Shown here piece after piece: positions 15,921 to 23,294 of a stretch of DNA of 36,870 bases (position 1 is its first letter; the number at the start of each line of letters is the position of its first letter). Origin of the DNA: Acidimicrobiia bacterium. GTDB taxonomy: Bacteria > Actinomycetota > Acidimicrobiia > Spongiisociales > ZC4RG35. Position numbers and translations under genes: made by a program. The notes under the pieces were generated by a model. The model saw only the letters and a list, made by a program, of their open reading frames with translations, did no database searches and was not told the DNA's origin. The DNA lies in the NCBI GenBank assembly GCA_009837815.1, contig VXSV01000076.1:29350-66219 (forward strand), read 5' to 3'.

Positions 15921-17051
15921 ATGGACGTCTACGGACGCATCAACATTCTGGGGGGCAGGTCGGTCCGCCTCCCCGCCTTGGACGTGACCGAGGCGATCAT
16001 CCTGGACAACGACCCTCTGAGCCGCGCCAAGATGTGGGCCGGCCAGGGCGCCGACTTTCTGCACGTGGTGGACCTGAACGCCGCCGCGCTGGGCGACTAC
16101 CAGAACCGCGACCTCATAGACCGGATCGTGGCGGAACTGGACACGCCGGTGCAGGTGGCGGGAGGCGTCCGCTCCCCCATCGAGGCGGCGCGGCTGATCC
16201 GCAACGGCGCCTGGAGGGTGGTGATGGGCACCGCCGCCATCGAGGAGCAGATCATGATCTGGGACCTGTGCCGGGAGTATCCGGACAAGATCGCCGTCTC
16301 CCTGGACGTCCGTCCCGACCAGGAGATAGTGACTCAGGGATTCTCGGAGAGAAGCGGCCGCTACCTCGAGGAAGTGCTGTTGGAGATGTCGTCGGCAGGA
16401 GTTGCCGCCTTCCTGGTGGCCGAAGCCGGACGCGACTCCCTCACCCAACCGCTCGACCTGGACATCTACGCCGAATGCCTGGAATTGGTGCCCGAGCCGG
16501 TGATAGTGGCCGGTGGGGTGGGGTCGGTGGAGGACCTACGCGCTCTTTCCCGACTGTCGGTCTCGGGCCGCAAGCTGGGGGGAGTGATCGTGGGAAGGGA
16601 GGTCACCCATGGCCGGTTCAGCCTCCAGCAGGCCAAGCAGACCGTGACGGCCGGTGAGGAAGCGCCGCCGCTCGCCCCCCGGGGAGGGATGAGCATGGTC
16701 CTCCGAGTGGACGATCTCGAGAAGATGTCCGCCTTCTACTCCAAGATTCTCGATCTCAGCGAAGTAGTCGCCCCGGCGGTGGCGACCCGCGGCTATGCGT
16801 GGATGGAAATCGGCGGGGGGGCCTACCTCATACTCCGAAAGAGGCGGGAAGGCGAGCCGCCATCGGCAGGAACCGCCGAGATCGTGCTGTGGACCGAAGA
16901 CACGAAACAGTGGGCGGACTACCTGGTCGGCCAGGGCTTGACGGTGATGAACACCTCTTCTGCCGAAACCGGATTGCCGGTCGACCTGACCGGGGTCGTC
17001 GACCCCGAGGGCAACACCGTCTGGGTGAGCAGGCGGCCCCAGACATCGTAG
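15921..17051 (+). CDS. HisA-like barrel fused to a C-terminal VOC domain
   Basis: A 376-residue protein from ATG 15921; the ORF-track version starts earlier inside the preceding gene. Residues 1-245 follow HisA closely: GGRSVRL, FLHVVDLNAAALGDYQNRDL, PVQVAGGVRSPIEAARL, then VIVAGGVGSVEDLRAL and GGVIVGREVTHGRFSLQQA for phosphate binding. HisA isomerises ProFAR in histidine synthesis. Two catalytic positions differ: the family Asp8 is Asn8 (GRINILGG) and the Thr of the later yTdi motif is missing (FLVAEAGRDS). The middle Asp is kept (D129 in SLDVR). Residues about 256-371 form a glyoxalase/VOC domain (LRVDDLEKMSAFYSKIL, then VVDPEGNTVWV) without clear His/Glu metal ligands at the first position. 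The role is uncertain; it may not be a histidine enzyme. Confidence 0.8.
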   Translation: MDVYGRINILGGRSVRLPALDVTEAIILDNDPLSRAKMWAGQGADFLHVVDLNAAALGDYQNRDLIDRIVAELDTPVQVAGGVRSPIEAARLIRNGAWRVVMGTAAIEEQIMIWDLCREYPDKIAVSLDVRPDQEIVTQGFSERSGRYLEEVLLEMSSAGVAAFLVAEAGRDSLTQPLDLDIYAECLELVPEPVIVAGGVGSVEDLRALSRLSVSGRKLGGVIVGREVTHGRFSLQQAKQTVTAGEEAPPLAPRGGMSMVLRVDDLEKMSAFYSKILDLSEVVAPAVATRGYAWMEIGGGAYLILRKRREGEPPSAGTAEIVLWTEDTKQWADYLVGQGLTVMNTSSAETGLPVDLTGVVDPEGNTVWVSRRPQTS

Positions 17052-17060
17052 GGCGCCCGC

Positions 17061-17076
17061 CGGGATCCGGATCCCG
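17061..17076. repeat. 16-bp perfect palindrome
   Basis: CGGGATCCGGATCCCG lies directly downstream of the HisA-like gene and about 90 bp before the SAM riboswitch. It could serve as a loopless terminator-like hairpin or a protein-binding site. Confidence 0.35.
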
Positions 17077-17162
17077 CGGCGAACTCCCCCAAGGAGTGGC
17101 CGGTCCGAGCGGAATTGAGGCTGAGTGGGCCCGGACTAAACTGGGTCCCGTGGCGTCACCAG

Positions 17163-17249
17163 ACGCTCATCCGGAGCGGTGGAGGGACAGGCCCGAAGAA
17201 ACCGCGGCAACCGGTCGCAAGGCACGGTGCCAACGCCTGACCGATGAGT
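17163..17249 (+). ncRNA. SAM riboswitch (S-box class, SAM-I/SAM-IV superfamily)
   Basis: The leader of metX carries the S-box core in order: GCTCAT (P1 left), GGAGGGACAGGCCCGAAGAAAC, CGCGGCAACC, GGCACGGTGCCAACGCC, and ATGAGT (P1 right). These match the conserved GAGGGA..GGCCC..GA, GGCAACC and GGTGCcAA..CC blocks that bind S-adenosylmethionine. The P1 right strand ends one base before the metX ribosome-binding site AAAGGAG, so SAM binding may hide the site and block translation. Methionine feedback on metX fits this. I cannot separate SAM-I from SAM-IV without a covariance model. Confidence 0.88.
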
Positions 17250-17261
17250 AAAGGAGAGTCG

Positions 17262-18434
17262 GTGACAAACAGTTCCTCGGACCCGCCCCTCGACCCGGCG
17301 GTAGCCGGCTTGCCGCGCACCGAGACGCGGTTCGTGCGCCTCGGGTCCTACACCACCCTGGGTGGGAAGACCATACCCGACGTCACCCTGGCCTATGAGA
17401 TGTACGGGGAGCTGAACGAGGCCCGGGACAATGTCATCCTGGTGTTCCACGCCCTGACCGGGAGCCAACACGCCGCCGGGTTCAACCCCTCGGTGCCCGG
17501 GGTGGGCGCCCGGTGGACCGAGGAGATGCAGGTGGGATGGTGGGACGGGTTCATCGGACCGGGACGGGCTTTCGACACCGACAAGTACGCGGTGGTGTGC
17601 GTCAACTATCTGGGCGGGTGCTACGGATCCACGGGCCCGTCGTCGCCCGATCCCCGGACCGGACGGCCCTACGGGTCGGCGTTCCCGTCCCTGACCGTCA
17701 CCGACATAGTCGACTCCCAGATGAAGCTCCTCGAGCACCTCGGAGTGGAGCGGATCCAGGCGTGCACGGGAGGCTCGGTGGGCGGTTTGATGGCTCTGGT
17801 GCTGGGCGTCCGCTATCCCGACCGGGTGAAGGTGGTGATCCCAATCGCCGCCGGACTCGGGGTGACCACCCTGCAGGTTATCCACAACTTCGAGCAGATG
17901 TTCGCCATCGTCACCGACCCGCATTTCCAAGGGGGGGACTTCTACGGGGGCCCCAGGCCGGACCTGGGACTGGCCCTTGCCCGGATGATCGGCCACAAGA
18001 CCTTCGTTTCCCTCTCGGCCTTCCGGGAGCGGATCCGCCATGAGATTGTGGAACGCGAGGACCTGGGCGGATACCGGGTACAGCACCCCATGGAGTCCTA
18101 CATGCTTCACCAGGGTCAGAAATTCGTGGAGAGATTCGACGCCAACACCTATCTGCGGGTGGTGCGGATCTGGCAGAAGTTCAACCTGGTGAAGGAGGTG
18201 GGGGGAGAAAGCGTCACCGATCTCCTGAGCCGCTGCCGAGACCAGCAGTGGCTGGTGTTCACCATCGATTCGGACGTGTGCTTCTATCCTGACGAGCAGG
18301 AGAGCATGGTCAGGACTCTAACCGAGGTGGGAGTGCCGGTTCTATGGCGCACGGTGCAATCGGACAAGGGCCACGACGCCTTCCTGTTGGAGCCCGAGAA
18401 GTTCAGACCGGGCATCCACGCCGTCCTAAGCTAG
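17262..18434 (+). CDS. metX: Homoserine O-acetyltransferase
   Basis: A 390-residue alpha/beta-hydrolase of the MetX family, which acetylates homoserine with acetyl-CoA in methionine synthesis. The start is GTG 17262, 5 nt after AAAGGAG; the ORF-track ATG at 17244 lies inside the riboswitch P1 strand. Signatures include HALTGSQHAAG, the WWDGFIGPGRAFDTD segment, NYLGGCYGSTGPSS, the nucleophile S172 in TGGSVGGLMAL, and the late catalytic residues in TIDSDVCFYPDEQ and DKGHDAFLLE. Related enzymes can be succinyltransferases or serine acetyltransferases; I did not assess acyl specificity. Control by a SAM riboswitch supports a methionine role. No metY or metB lies in the window. It is convergent with selD, 3 bp apart. 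Confidence 0.9.
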   Translation: MTNSSSDPPLDPAVAGLPRTETRFVRLGSYTTLGGKTIPDVTLAYEMYGELNEARDNVILVFHALTGSQHAAGFNPSVPGVGARWTEEMQVGWWDGFIGPGRAFDTDKYAVVCVNYLGGCYGSTGPSSPDPRTGRPYGSAFPSLTVTDIVDSQMKLLEHLGVERIQACTGGSVGGLMALVLGVRYPDRVKVVIPIAAGLGVTTLQVIHNFEQMFAIVTDPHFQGGDFYGGPRPDLGLALARMIGHKTFVSLSAFRERIRHEIVEREDLGGYRVQHPMESYMLHQGQKFVERFDANTYLRVVRIWQKFNLVKEVGGESVTDLLSRCRDQQWLVFTIDSDVCFYPDEQESMVRTLTEVGVPVLWRTVQSDKGHDAFLLEPEKFRPGIHAVLS

Positions 18435-18437
18435 GGG

Positions 18438-19463
18438 TCAAACCAGTTCTATAGACGGCCGGCCCTCGAGCACCGCTCCGATGGTGGCGGCCGTAATCCC
18501 GTCCTCCTTCAGCTGGCCGATGAGTTCCTCGGCCACCGGCGGCGCAACCGCCACCAGGAGTCCCCCGCTGGTCTGGGCGTCGCACATCAGGCGCCGGGCG
18601 GCCTCGTCTCCTCCACCGAGCCTTCCACGGAAGGCCTCCAGATTGCGAAGGCTTCCCCCAGGGTAGAACCCCTCTGAAAGCAGGTCCTCTGTTCCCTTGA
18701 AGAGAGGAAGGCTGCCGACATCCACCCGGGCCGCCGCGCCGGAGGCTTCCAGCATGGAGAGGAGGTGTCCCGCCAAACCGTAACCGGTGACGTCTGTGGC
18801 GGCCGAGGCGCCTGCCGAGATCATCGCCCGAGAGGCGCGGTCGTTGAGAGAGACCATCGAGGCCACCGCCGCGGCGAGGATGTGGGGAGGGCAGCCGTCG
18901 GCCTTGTGGGCGGTGGTGATAATCCCCGTCCCAAGAGGCTTGGTGAGCACCAGCAGGTCCCCGGGCCGGGCTCCGGCATTGGTGGTGAGCCTCACCGCGG
19001 TCCCGGTCACTGCGAAGCCGTACTTGGGCTCGGGGTCGTCCACGGTGTGACCGCCCACCACCGTGCACCCCGCCCGGGCCATCACCTCCGACCCTCCTTG
19101 TATCACCGTGGTGAGGGTCTCGAGCCCCAGGGTCTCGGAGGGCCAGCACACCAACTGGAGGGCGGTGAGCGGCTCCCCGCCCATGGCGTATATGTCCGAC
19201 AGCGCGTTGGCGGCGGCGATCCTCCCCCAGTCCGCCGGGTCGTCCACTACCGGGGTGAAGAAGTCGACTGTCTGGATTAGGACGCGTCCGTCCGGCAGGC
19301 GGTATGCGCCTGCGTCGTCTCGGGTCTCCACACCCACCATGAGTTGGGGGGAAGAGAAGGCGGGATGGTCCCTGAGGGGGCGCAGGACCTGCGCCAACTC
19401 GGCCGAGCCGAGCTTGCACCCTCAGCCGGCGCCGTGACTGAAGCGAGTCAGCTTGGTGTCCAT
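18438..19463 (-). CDS. selD: Selenide, water dikinase, a selenoprotein with Sec at residue 14
   Basis: SelD makes selenophosphate from selenide and ATP for Sec-tRNA synthesis. The ORF track begins at 19397, but translation continues upstream through an in-frame TGA (19424-19422) to ATG 19463, reading MDTKLTRFSHGAG-Sec-GCKLG. This matches the SelD active site GAG[U/C]GCK, with Sec14 and Lys17. Full length is 341 residues. Further motifs are QTVDFFTPVVDDPADWGRIA, NALSDIYAMGGEP, GGHTVDDPEPKYG and DVTGYGLAGHL. A hairpin just after the TGA fits a bacterial SECIS. The gene is divergent from greA across 41 bp, and a TAGCTT box (19471-19476) places transcription start almost at the ATG. The genome should therefore encode SelA, SelB and tRNA-Sec. 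Confidence 0.92.
19396..19424 (-). promoter_or_regulatory. Candidate bacterial SECIS element in selD
   Basis: After the TGA and a 7-nt spacer (GGGTGCA), the mRNA can form AGCTCGG-CTCGG-CCGAGTT, a 7-bp stem (one G:U pair) with a 5-nt loop. Distance and shape fit a bacterial SECIS bound by SelB. Confidence 0.6.
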
Positions 19464-19482
19464 CGGCCCAAAGCTACCAACT

Positions 19483-19491
19483 TGATATGCT
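19483..19491 (+). promoter_or_regulatory. Extended -10 promoter of greA
   Basis: TGATATGCT gives an extended -10 (TGn plus TATGCT), ending 13 bp before the greA ATG at 19505. Transcription would begin only a few bases from the start codon, so the mRNA is nearly leaderless. The ORF-track ATG at 19487 lies within this box and is not the start. Confidence 0.45.
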
Positions 19492-19504
19492 CTCTGTTGT
19501 TGCG

Positions 19505-19981
19505 ATGGAAACCCCGGCTACTTTTCTCACCCCCGACGCGCACCGACGTCTGATTTCGGAGTTGGAGGACCTGAAGGGTCCCAAGCGCATCGAGATCTCA
19601 GAGCGGATAGCCGAGGCTCGCTCGCACGGCGACATCCGGGAGAACGCCGACTATCAAGCCGCCAAGGACCATCAGGGCTTGATGGAGGCCCGGATCGCCC
19701 ACCTGGAGGCGGTGTTGCGGGACGCGCAGGTGATGGAGGTCGACGACACCGGCCGGGTGGAGATCGGATCGATGGTGACCGTCGAGGATACGGACGGGGA
19801 CCTGATGGAGTTTCTCCTGGCGCCTGCCGAGAACCGGGGATCGGCCGCCCTGGTGGTCTCTCCCACCAGCCCGCTGGGGCAGTCGGTGCTGGCCAAGGCG
19901 CCCGGGGACCTGGTCTCCTATGACGCGCCGGGCGGGACATTCGAGGTCAGGATCACCGCAGTCCGTCCCTTCGCACCCTGA
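19505..19981 (+). CDS. greA: Transcription elongation factor GreA
   Basis: A 158-residue protein from ATG 19505. The N-terminal coiled-coil carries the family motif IAEARSHGDIRENADYQAAK, with the acidic tip residues that enter the RNA polymerase secondary channel to stimulate transcript cleavage. The C-terminal FKBP-like domain includes VEIGSMVTVEDTDGD and the typical SPTSPLGQSVLAKAPGDLVSY segment. GreA rescues backtracked RNA polymerase. Length and motifs are normal. Other Gre/Rnk proteins exist, but the complete coiled-coil motif makes GreA the best call. Confidence 0.92.
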   Translation: METPATFLTPDAHRRLISELEDLKGPKRIEISERIAEARSHGDIRENADYQAAKDHQGLMEARIAHLEAVLRDAQVMEVDDTGRVEIGSMVTVEDTDGDLMEFLLAPAENRGSAALVVSPTSPLGQSVLAKAPGDLVSYDAPGGTFEVRITAVRPFAP

Positions 19982-20021
19982 GCGGACCTCCTTCTTTTCC
20001 GGGGTCCCCCCGGCTGAGGCG

Positions 20022-20055
20022 CCGCCGGTAGGAAGCACCACGGCCTAACCGGCGG
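20022..20055 (+). repeat. Strong inverted repeat between greA and mgtE
   Basis: CCGCCGGTAGG and CCTAACCGGCGG pair over 11 bp with one bulged A, around an 11-nt loop, 37 bp before the mgtE start. It is either a greA terminator lacking a U-tract or a structured mgtE leader. It does not match the M-box consensus that I know. Confidence 0.4.
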
Positions 20056-20091
20056 TCTTGGCCGCCAATAGAGCCGTAATCTGTGGGCCAC

Positions 20092-21495
20092 ATGAAGCCT
20101 CGACCCCATCGGCACCGGGAACTGGCCCAGCGTCTTCGCCGGGATGCTCGATTGCGGCCAGGCGAGGTCGAGGAGTATCTGGGCGCCAACCCGGAGGTGT
20201 GGACCGCCCTGGCCGAGGCCTCTCCTCACGATGCGGCCGACATCCTGGAGTCGGTCTCGCCCGACACCGCCGGGGCACTGCTGAGCCCTCTCAACCGTGG
20301 CCAGCGGGCCCCCATCCTCGAGGAGTTGCGCGACGAACTGGCCGCCGAATTCCTGGAGGAACTTCCCCTCGGTGAAGCGGCCTCGGTACTTGAGGAGATG
20401 GCGGCCACCGAGGCCGTGGACATCCTGGAGAACATGGAGACCGAGACGGTCGAGGCGGTGATCGACCTGATGGCCGAACCGGCCGGCAGTGAGGTCAGCC
20501 GGCTGTTCCACTACCCGTCTGACACGGCCGGAGGGCTGATGACAACCGAGGTGGCGGTGCTGCCCATCGGCCTAAGCGCCGGGGAGGCGATCGAGCGGAT
20601 CCGCAACATCCGAGAGATGGTGGATGACCTCACCTACGTGTACGTCACCGACGACTTCGGCGTGCTGCGGGGGGTGCTCTCCTTCCGGGACCTGGTGTTC
20701 GTCAGACCCTCGGTCGGCCTCGACGAGGCAATGGAAGCCAGCCCGGTGGCGGTCCACACGCTGGCGGACCGGGAAGAAGTTTCCGAGTTGATGCAGCGCT
20801 ACCGCCTGATGGGTCTCCCGGTCGTGGACGACCTGGGACACCTCCAGGGAATGGTGACCTATGACGAGGTGATCGACGCAGTGCAGGCCGAGGCCTCCGA
20901 GGACTTCGCCACTTCGGTTGGCGCCGGTGCGGAGGAGACTATCTACACCGCGGTGCTCTCGTCGGTGAGAATGCGGCTTCCCTGGCTGACTCTGAACCTG
21001 CTGCTGGCAATGGTGGTTGCGTTCGTGGTGGAGCGCCAGACCGGAATCATCTCCGCCGAGCCGGTACTGGCCGCACTCATGCCGGTGGTGGCCCTCCTGG
21101 GAGGGAATGGGGGGGTGCAGAGCCTGGCGGTGGTGATCCGCTCCATGGCGGCCGGCGACCTTCCCCGGGCGCGGATCTGGGAGGTGCTGAGACGCCAGGT
21201 GAGCATCGGGCTCCTGAACGGCGCCTTTCTGGCGGTGGCCGCCATGGGCCTCACCGTGGCGCTTCTGTCGCTCGGGGTGTTCTCCTCCAACTACGGCGCC
21301 GCACAGGTGGCGCCGGTGGTGGGGGTGGCGGCTCTGGCCAATCTGACCATCGCCACCCTGGCGGGGGCAGGCATCCCCATGGTTCTTCGCCGGATGGGCT
21401 TCGACCCGGCGTTGGCGTCGAGCATCTTCCTCACCCTGATCACCGACGTGGTGGGCTTCGGCGGGTTTCTGATGGTGGCCGCCGCCCTTCTCTGA
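20092..21495 (+). CDS. mgtE: Magnesium transporter MgtE
   Basis: A 467-residue protein with the full MgtE architecture. The N-terminal acidic superhelical domain is about residues 20-130 (DAADILESVSPDTAGALLSP and related repeats). A CBS pair spans about 135-265 (YPSDTAGGLMTTEVAVLP, then MGLPVVDDLGHLQGMVTYDE). The membrane domain has five helices, with the pore signature ALMPVVALLGGNGGVQSLAV and the late FDPALASSIFLTLITDVVGF. MgtE is a magnesium channel in the inner membrane, gated by magnesium bound between the N and CBS domains. The start is ATG 20092; the ORF track adds three residues from a GTG. No neighbours suggest an operon. Confidence 0.93.
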   Translation: MKPRPHRHRELAQRLRRDARLRPGEVEEYLGANPEVWTALAEASPHDAADILESVSPDTAGALLSPLNRGQRAPILEELRDELAAEFLEELPLGEAASVLEEMAATEAVDILENMETETVEAVIDLMAEPAGSEVSRLFHYPSDTAGGLMTTEVAVLPIGLSAGEAIERIRNIREMVDDLTYVYVTDDFGVLRGVLSFRDLVFVRPSVGLDEAMEASPVAVHTLADREEVSELMQRYRLMGLPVVDDLGHLQGMVTYDEVIDAVQAEASEDFATSVGAGAEETIYTAVLSSVRMRLPWLTLNLLLAMVVAFVVERQTGIISAEPVLAALMPVVALLGGNGGVQSLAVVIRSMAAGDLPRARIWEVLRRQVSIGLLNGAFLAVAAMGLTVALLSLGVFSSNYGAAQVAPVVGVAALANLTIATLAGAGIPMVLRRMGFDPALASSIFLTLITDVVGFGGFLMVAAALL

Positions 21496-21590
21496 TCCGC
21501 CGCCAAAGAGATTCCCCTCTCTGAAGTCGGTCGGCTCGGGGTGCGCCGGAATACAGGATCCGCCCCGTACGGCGTCAAACGGAGGTGTGA

Positions 21591-21722
21591 ATGAACCGTG
21601 CCACCATCCAAGTCCATCGAATCGCAGACAGCGACTTCGGTTGGGCGTTCAGGCAGTGCCCTGATCGGCAACAAGGTTCATCGTGGAGGCTGGGGAGGTC
21701 CGACAAAGTGAAAGAGAGTTAA
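21591..21722 (+). CDS. Small ORF of 43 residues, unknown
   Basis: ATG 21591 is preceded by GGAGGTGTGA, a good ribosome-binding site, and the frame runs to TAA at 21720-21722. The product reads MNRATIQVHRIADSDFGWAF and ends in SWRLGRSDKVKES. I do not recognise it. Its 3' end runs into the AAAGTGA repeats upstream of the ATPase gene. It may be a short regulatory or leader peptide, or the relic of a longer gene. It is too short for the ORF track. Confidence 0.35.
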   Translation: MNRATIQVHRIADSDFGWAFRQCPDRQQGSSWRLGRSDKVKES

Positions 21723-21749
21723 AAAGTGAGAGAAAGTGAAAGAAAGTGA
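21705..21749 (+). repeat. AAAGTGA direct repeats upstream of the AAA ATPase gene
   Basis: Four exact AAAGTGA copies start at 21705, 21723, 21733 and 21743; the last three are spaced 10 bp, one helical turn. The AT-rich stretch contrasts with its surroundings and ends at the ATPase ribosome-binding site. It could be an operator array for a protein binding one DNA face. Confidence 0.6.
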
Positions 21750-21768
21750 CAAAGGAGGAGGCTACAAT

Positions 21769-22935
21769 GTGGGCTCGACCCCAAAGCCCGGGAGCCCTCC
21801 CATTCCAAGCAATCCGTTTCATCCGACGTTTGGAACATCGCCACCTCTCCTCGCCGGAAGGGACCGCGAGGTAATTCGGATAGCCCGGGCCTTCGACCAC
21901 GGACCAAGACATCCCGACTATACGTTGCTAATTACCGGACCACGCGGATCCGGCAAGACCGTGCTGCTGAACGAAGCCGAGGACGCGGCCCTTGCTCTCG
22001 GTTGGCGCGTCATCTCGGTATCCGCCTCGGTATCCGACCTGCCATCGAGAATCAGAGCAGCTGCGTGGGAGCATCTGTACGAGATGGATGCGGGTAAGCC
22101 GGCGCGGCGGATATCCTCGGTGCAGGTTCTCGGCCTCGGAGTCTCTTGGGAAGAACGCCCGGTCGCCAGGAGCGGACTCCGGCCGGATCTACGCGGGGTT
22201 CTCACTGCTGTTGCGGAGCGGCTGGCGCCTAGCGGGATGGGTCTGCTGCTCACTGTAGACGAACTGCAAGGCCTACAACTCCCCGAGGCCAGAGAGCTGA
22301 CCGCGGCAGTGCAGCATATCACCCGACGGGAACTGTTGCCCATGGCCTTGGTCGGTGCCGCCTTGCCCGAGATAGAAGCCACCATCCTGAGCGATCGCGG
22401 CATGACCTTCTTCCAACGTTGCGCCCGTATCCGCCTTCGTCCGTTGGAACCCTTCGATACCGAACTGGCGCTCCGCAGGCCCATAACAGATGCAGGGGAA
22501 GCAATCGAGAACGAAGCCCTGCAAGTCATGGTGAAAGCATCTCGGGGACACCCCTTCACCATTCAACTCCTGGGTTATCACGGCTGGGAGGAAGCCTTCG
22601 GGGGCCGGCGGGCGTCTCGGATCAAGGTGGAACATGCCCGGTCGGCGGCCTACGAGGCAGGGTGGGCCGAACTCGAACAGATCGTCAAGCCTATATGGGC
22701 CGGTTTATCCGAGATGGATCGTTCTTTTTTGGTCGCCATGGCTCGAGACGATGGGCCATCGTCCGTCGGAGAAATCGCCCGCAGGCTGGATCGCTCTGCG
22801 AACTATGCACAGAACTACCGGCGGCGGCTCATCGCGGCAGGGATGATCACCAGCGCCGGTCGGGGAAAGGTGCGATTTCTCCATCACGGCACCGCCGAGT
22901 GGCTGACGACCCTTGATTACCACCCGGGCGGTTGA
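21769..22935 (+). CDS. AAA/STAND-like ATPase with C-terminal winged helix
   Basis: About 388 residues from GTG 21769, 8 nt after AAAGGAGGAG. The ORF-track start at 21736 lies within the repeats, before this ribosome-binding site. Walker A is GPRGSGKT (residues 57-64) and Walker B is LLLTVDELQ (D164, E165). A sensor region, MALVGAALPEIE, and a lid motif, GHPFTIQLLGYHGWE, follow. The last 60 residues (SSVGEIARRLDRSANYAQNY) look like a winged-helix DNA-binding domain. Such ATPases resemble the archaeal ATPase_2/AAA_16 group, whose roles vary from regulation to defence; I cannot assign one. The gene stands alone, flanked by repeats and non-coding DNA, which hints at an acquired gene. Confidence 0.75.
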   Translation: MGSTPKPGSPPIPSNPFHPTFGTSPPLLAGRDREVIRIARAFDHGPRHPDYTLLITGPRGSGKTVLLNEAEDAALALGWRVISVSASVSDLPSRIRAAAWEHLYEMDAGKPARRISSVQVLGLGVSWEERPVARSGLRPDLRGVLTAVAERLAPSGMGLLLTVDELQGLQLPEARELTAAVQHITRRELLPMALVGAALPEIEATILSDRGMTFFQRCARIRLRPLEPFDTELALRRPITDAGEAIENEALQVMVKASRGHPFTIQLLGYHGWEEAFGGRRASRIKVEHARSAAYEAGWAELEQIVKPIWAGLSEMDRSFLVAMARDDGPSSVGEIARRLDRSANYAQNYRRRLIAAGMITSAGRGKVRFLHHGTAEWLTTLDYHPGG

Positions 22936-23073
22936 TCTTGTTATACAAGGCCACAGGGGCGGCGCATCCGAAAACGACATCAAACCAGCAGCTGAGGGGT
23001 TGTGAAAAAAACAGACGCAAGATCATAGAAAAACGTCCCACTCTGTGTGCAGATTGATAGGAACAAACACCCG

Positions 23074-23089
23074 ACCGGTCCGGACCGGT
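23074..23089. repeat. 16-bp perfect palindrome ACCGGTCCGGACCGGT
   Basis: A fully symmetric site with no spacer, in the intergenic region downstream of the ATPase gene. It could be a protein-binding site; no regulator gene is adjacent. Confidence 0.5.
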
Positions 23090-23115
23090 TGGATCAGCAC
23101 CAAGTCTCGTTCACC

Positions 23116-23202
23116 GGCGGGCGGCCTACGGGCAACGCCCCAAAGGTGGGGAGCGCCAGCCGACGACCAAGAATCCTCGGTTCGGGTAGGCCTGCGCCCG
23201 CC
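23116..23202. ncRNA. Candidate structured RNA with 14-bp closing stem
   Basis: GGCGGGC-GGCCTAC pairs with GTAGGCC-tgc-GCCCGCC (14 bp with a 3-nt bulge) and encloses 56 nt. Inside, CCCC-aaaggt-GGGG and a CCGA...TCGG pair can form two further hairpins, giving a three-way-junction shape. It matches no tRNA, riboswitch or ribozyme that I recognise. The strand is not determined. Confidence 0.35.
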
Positions 23203-23294
23203 CGAATAATTTCGACCGGAACGGCGGAGGCGGGTCGGGAGGGAAATTCCCAAGAATTAAAGCAACCCGGGGGTGGAGGGCGGCGCTGAAACAG

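Larger units (their letters stand above)
22936..23294. other. 359-bp intergenic region with palindrome and possible structured RNA
   Basis: The gap lies between convergent genes. The ORFs listed here (80 and 76 residues on opposite strands) have no recognisable domain or ribosome-binding site and overlap the structures below, so I leave them out. A perfect 16-bp palindrome sits at 23074 and a long imperfect stem at 23116-23202. The start of the gap is AT-richer (GAAAAAAACAG). Confidence 0.5.

Noticed and set aside
18438-19397. SelD as a truncated or cysteine-less protein starting at 19397
   Set aside because: The upstream frame restores the conserved GAG[U]GCK motif and a better ATG, so the TGA is read as Sec rather than as an upstream stop.
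19982-20091. M-box magnesium riboswitch before mgtE
   Set aside because: Only a hairpin is present; the conserved M-box sequence blocks were not found.
23130-23185. tRNA-like cloverleaf inside the structured intergenic element
   Set aside because: No T-loop GGTTCGA consensus, no anticodon arm of proper size and no acceptor CCA-type end.
23047-23289. ORF of 80 residues on plus and 76 residues on minus in the intergenic region
   Set aside because: No ribosome-binding site or domain, and both overlap the inverted-repeat structures; the sequence is better explained as non-coding.
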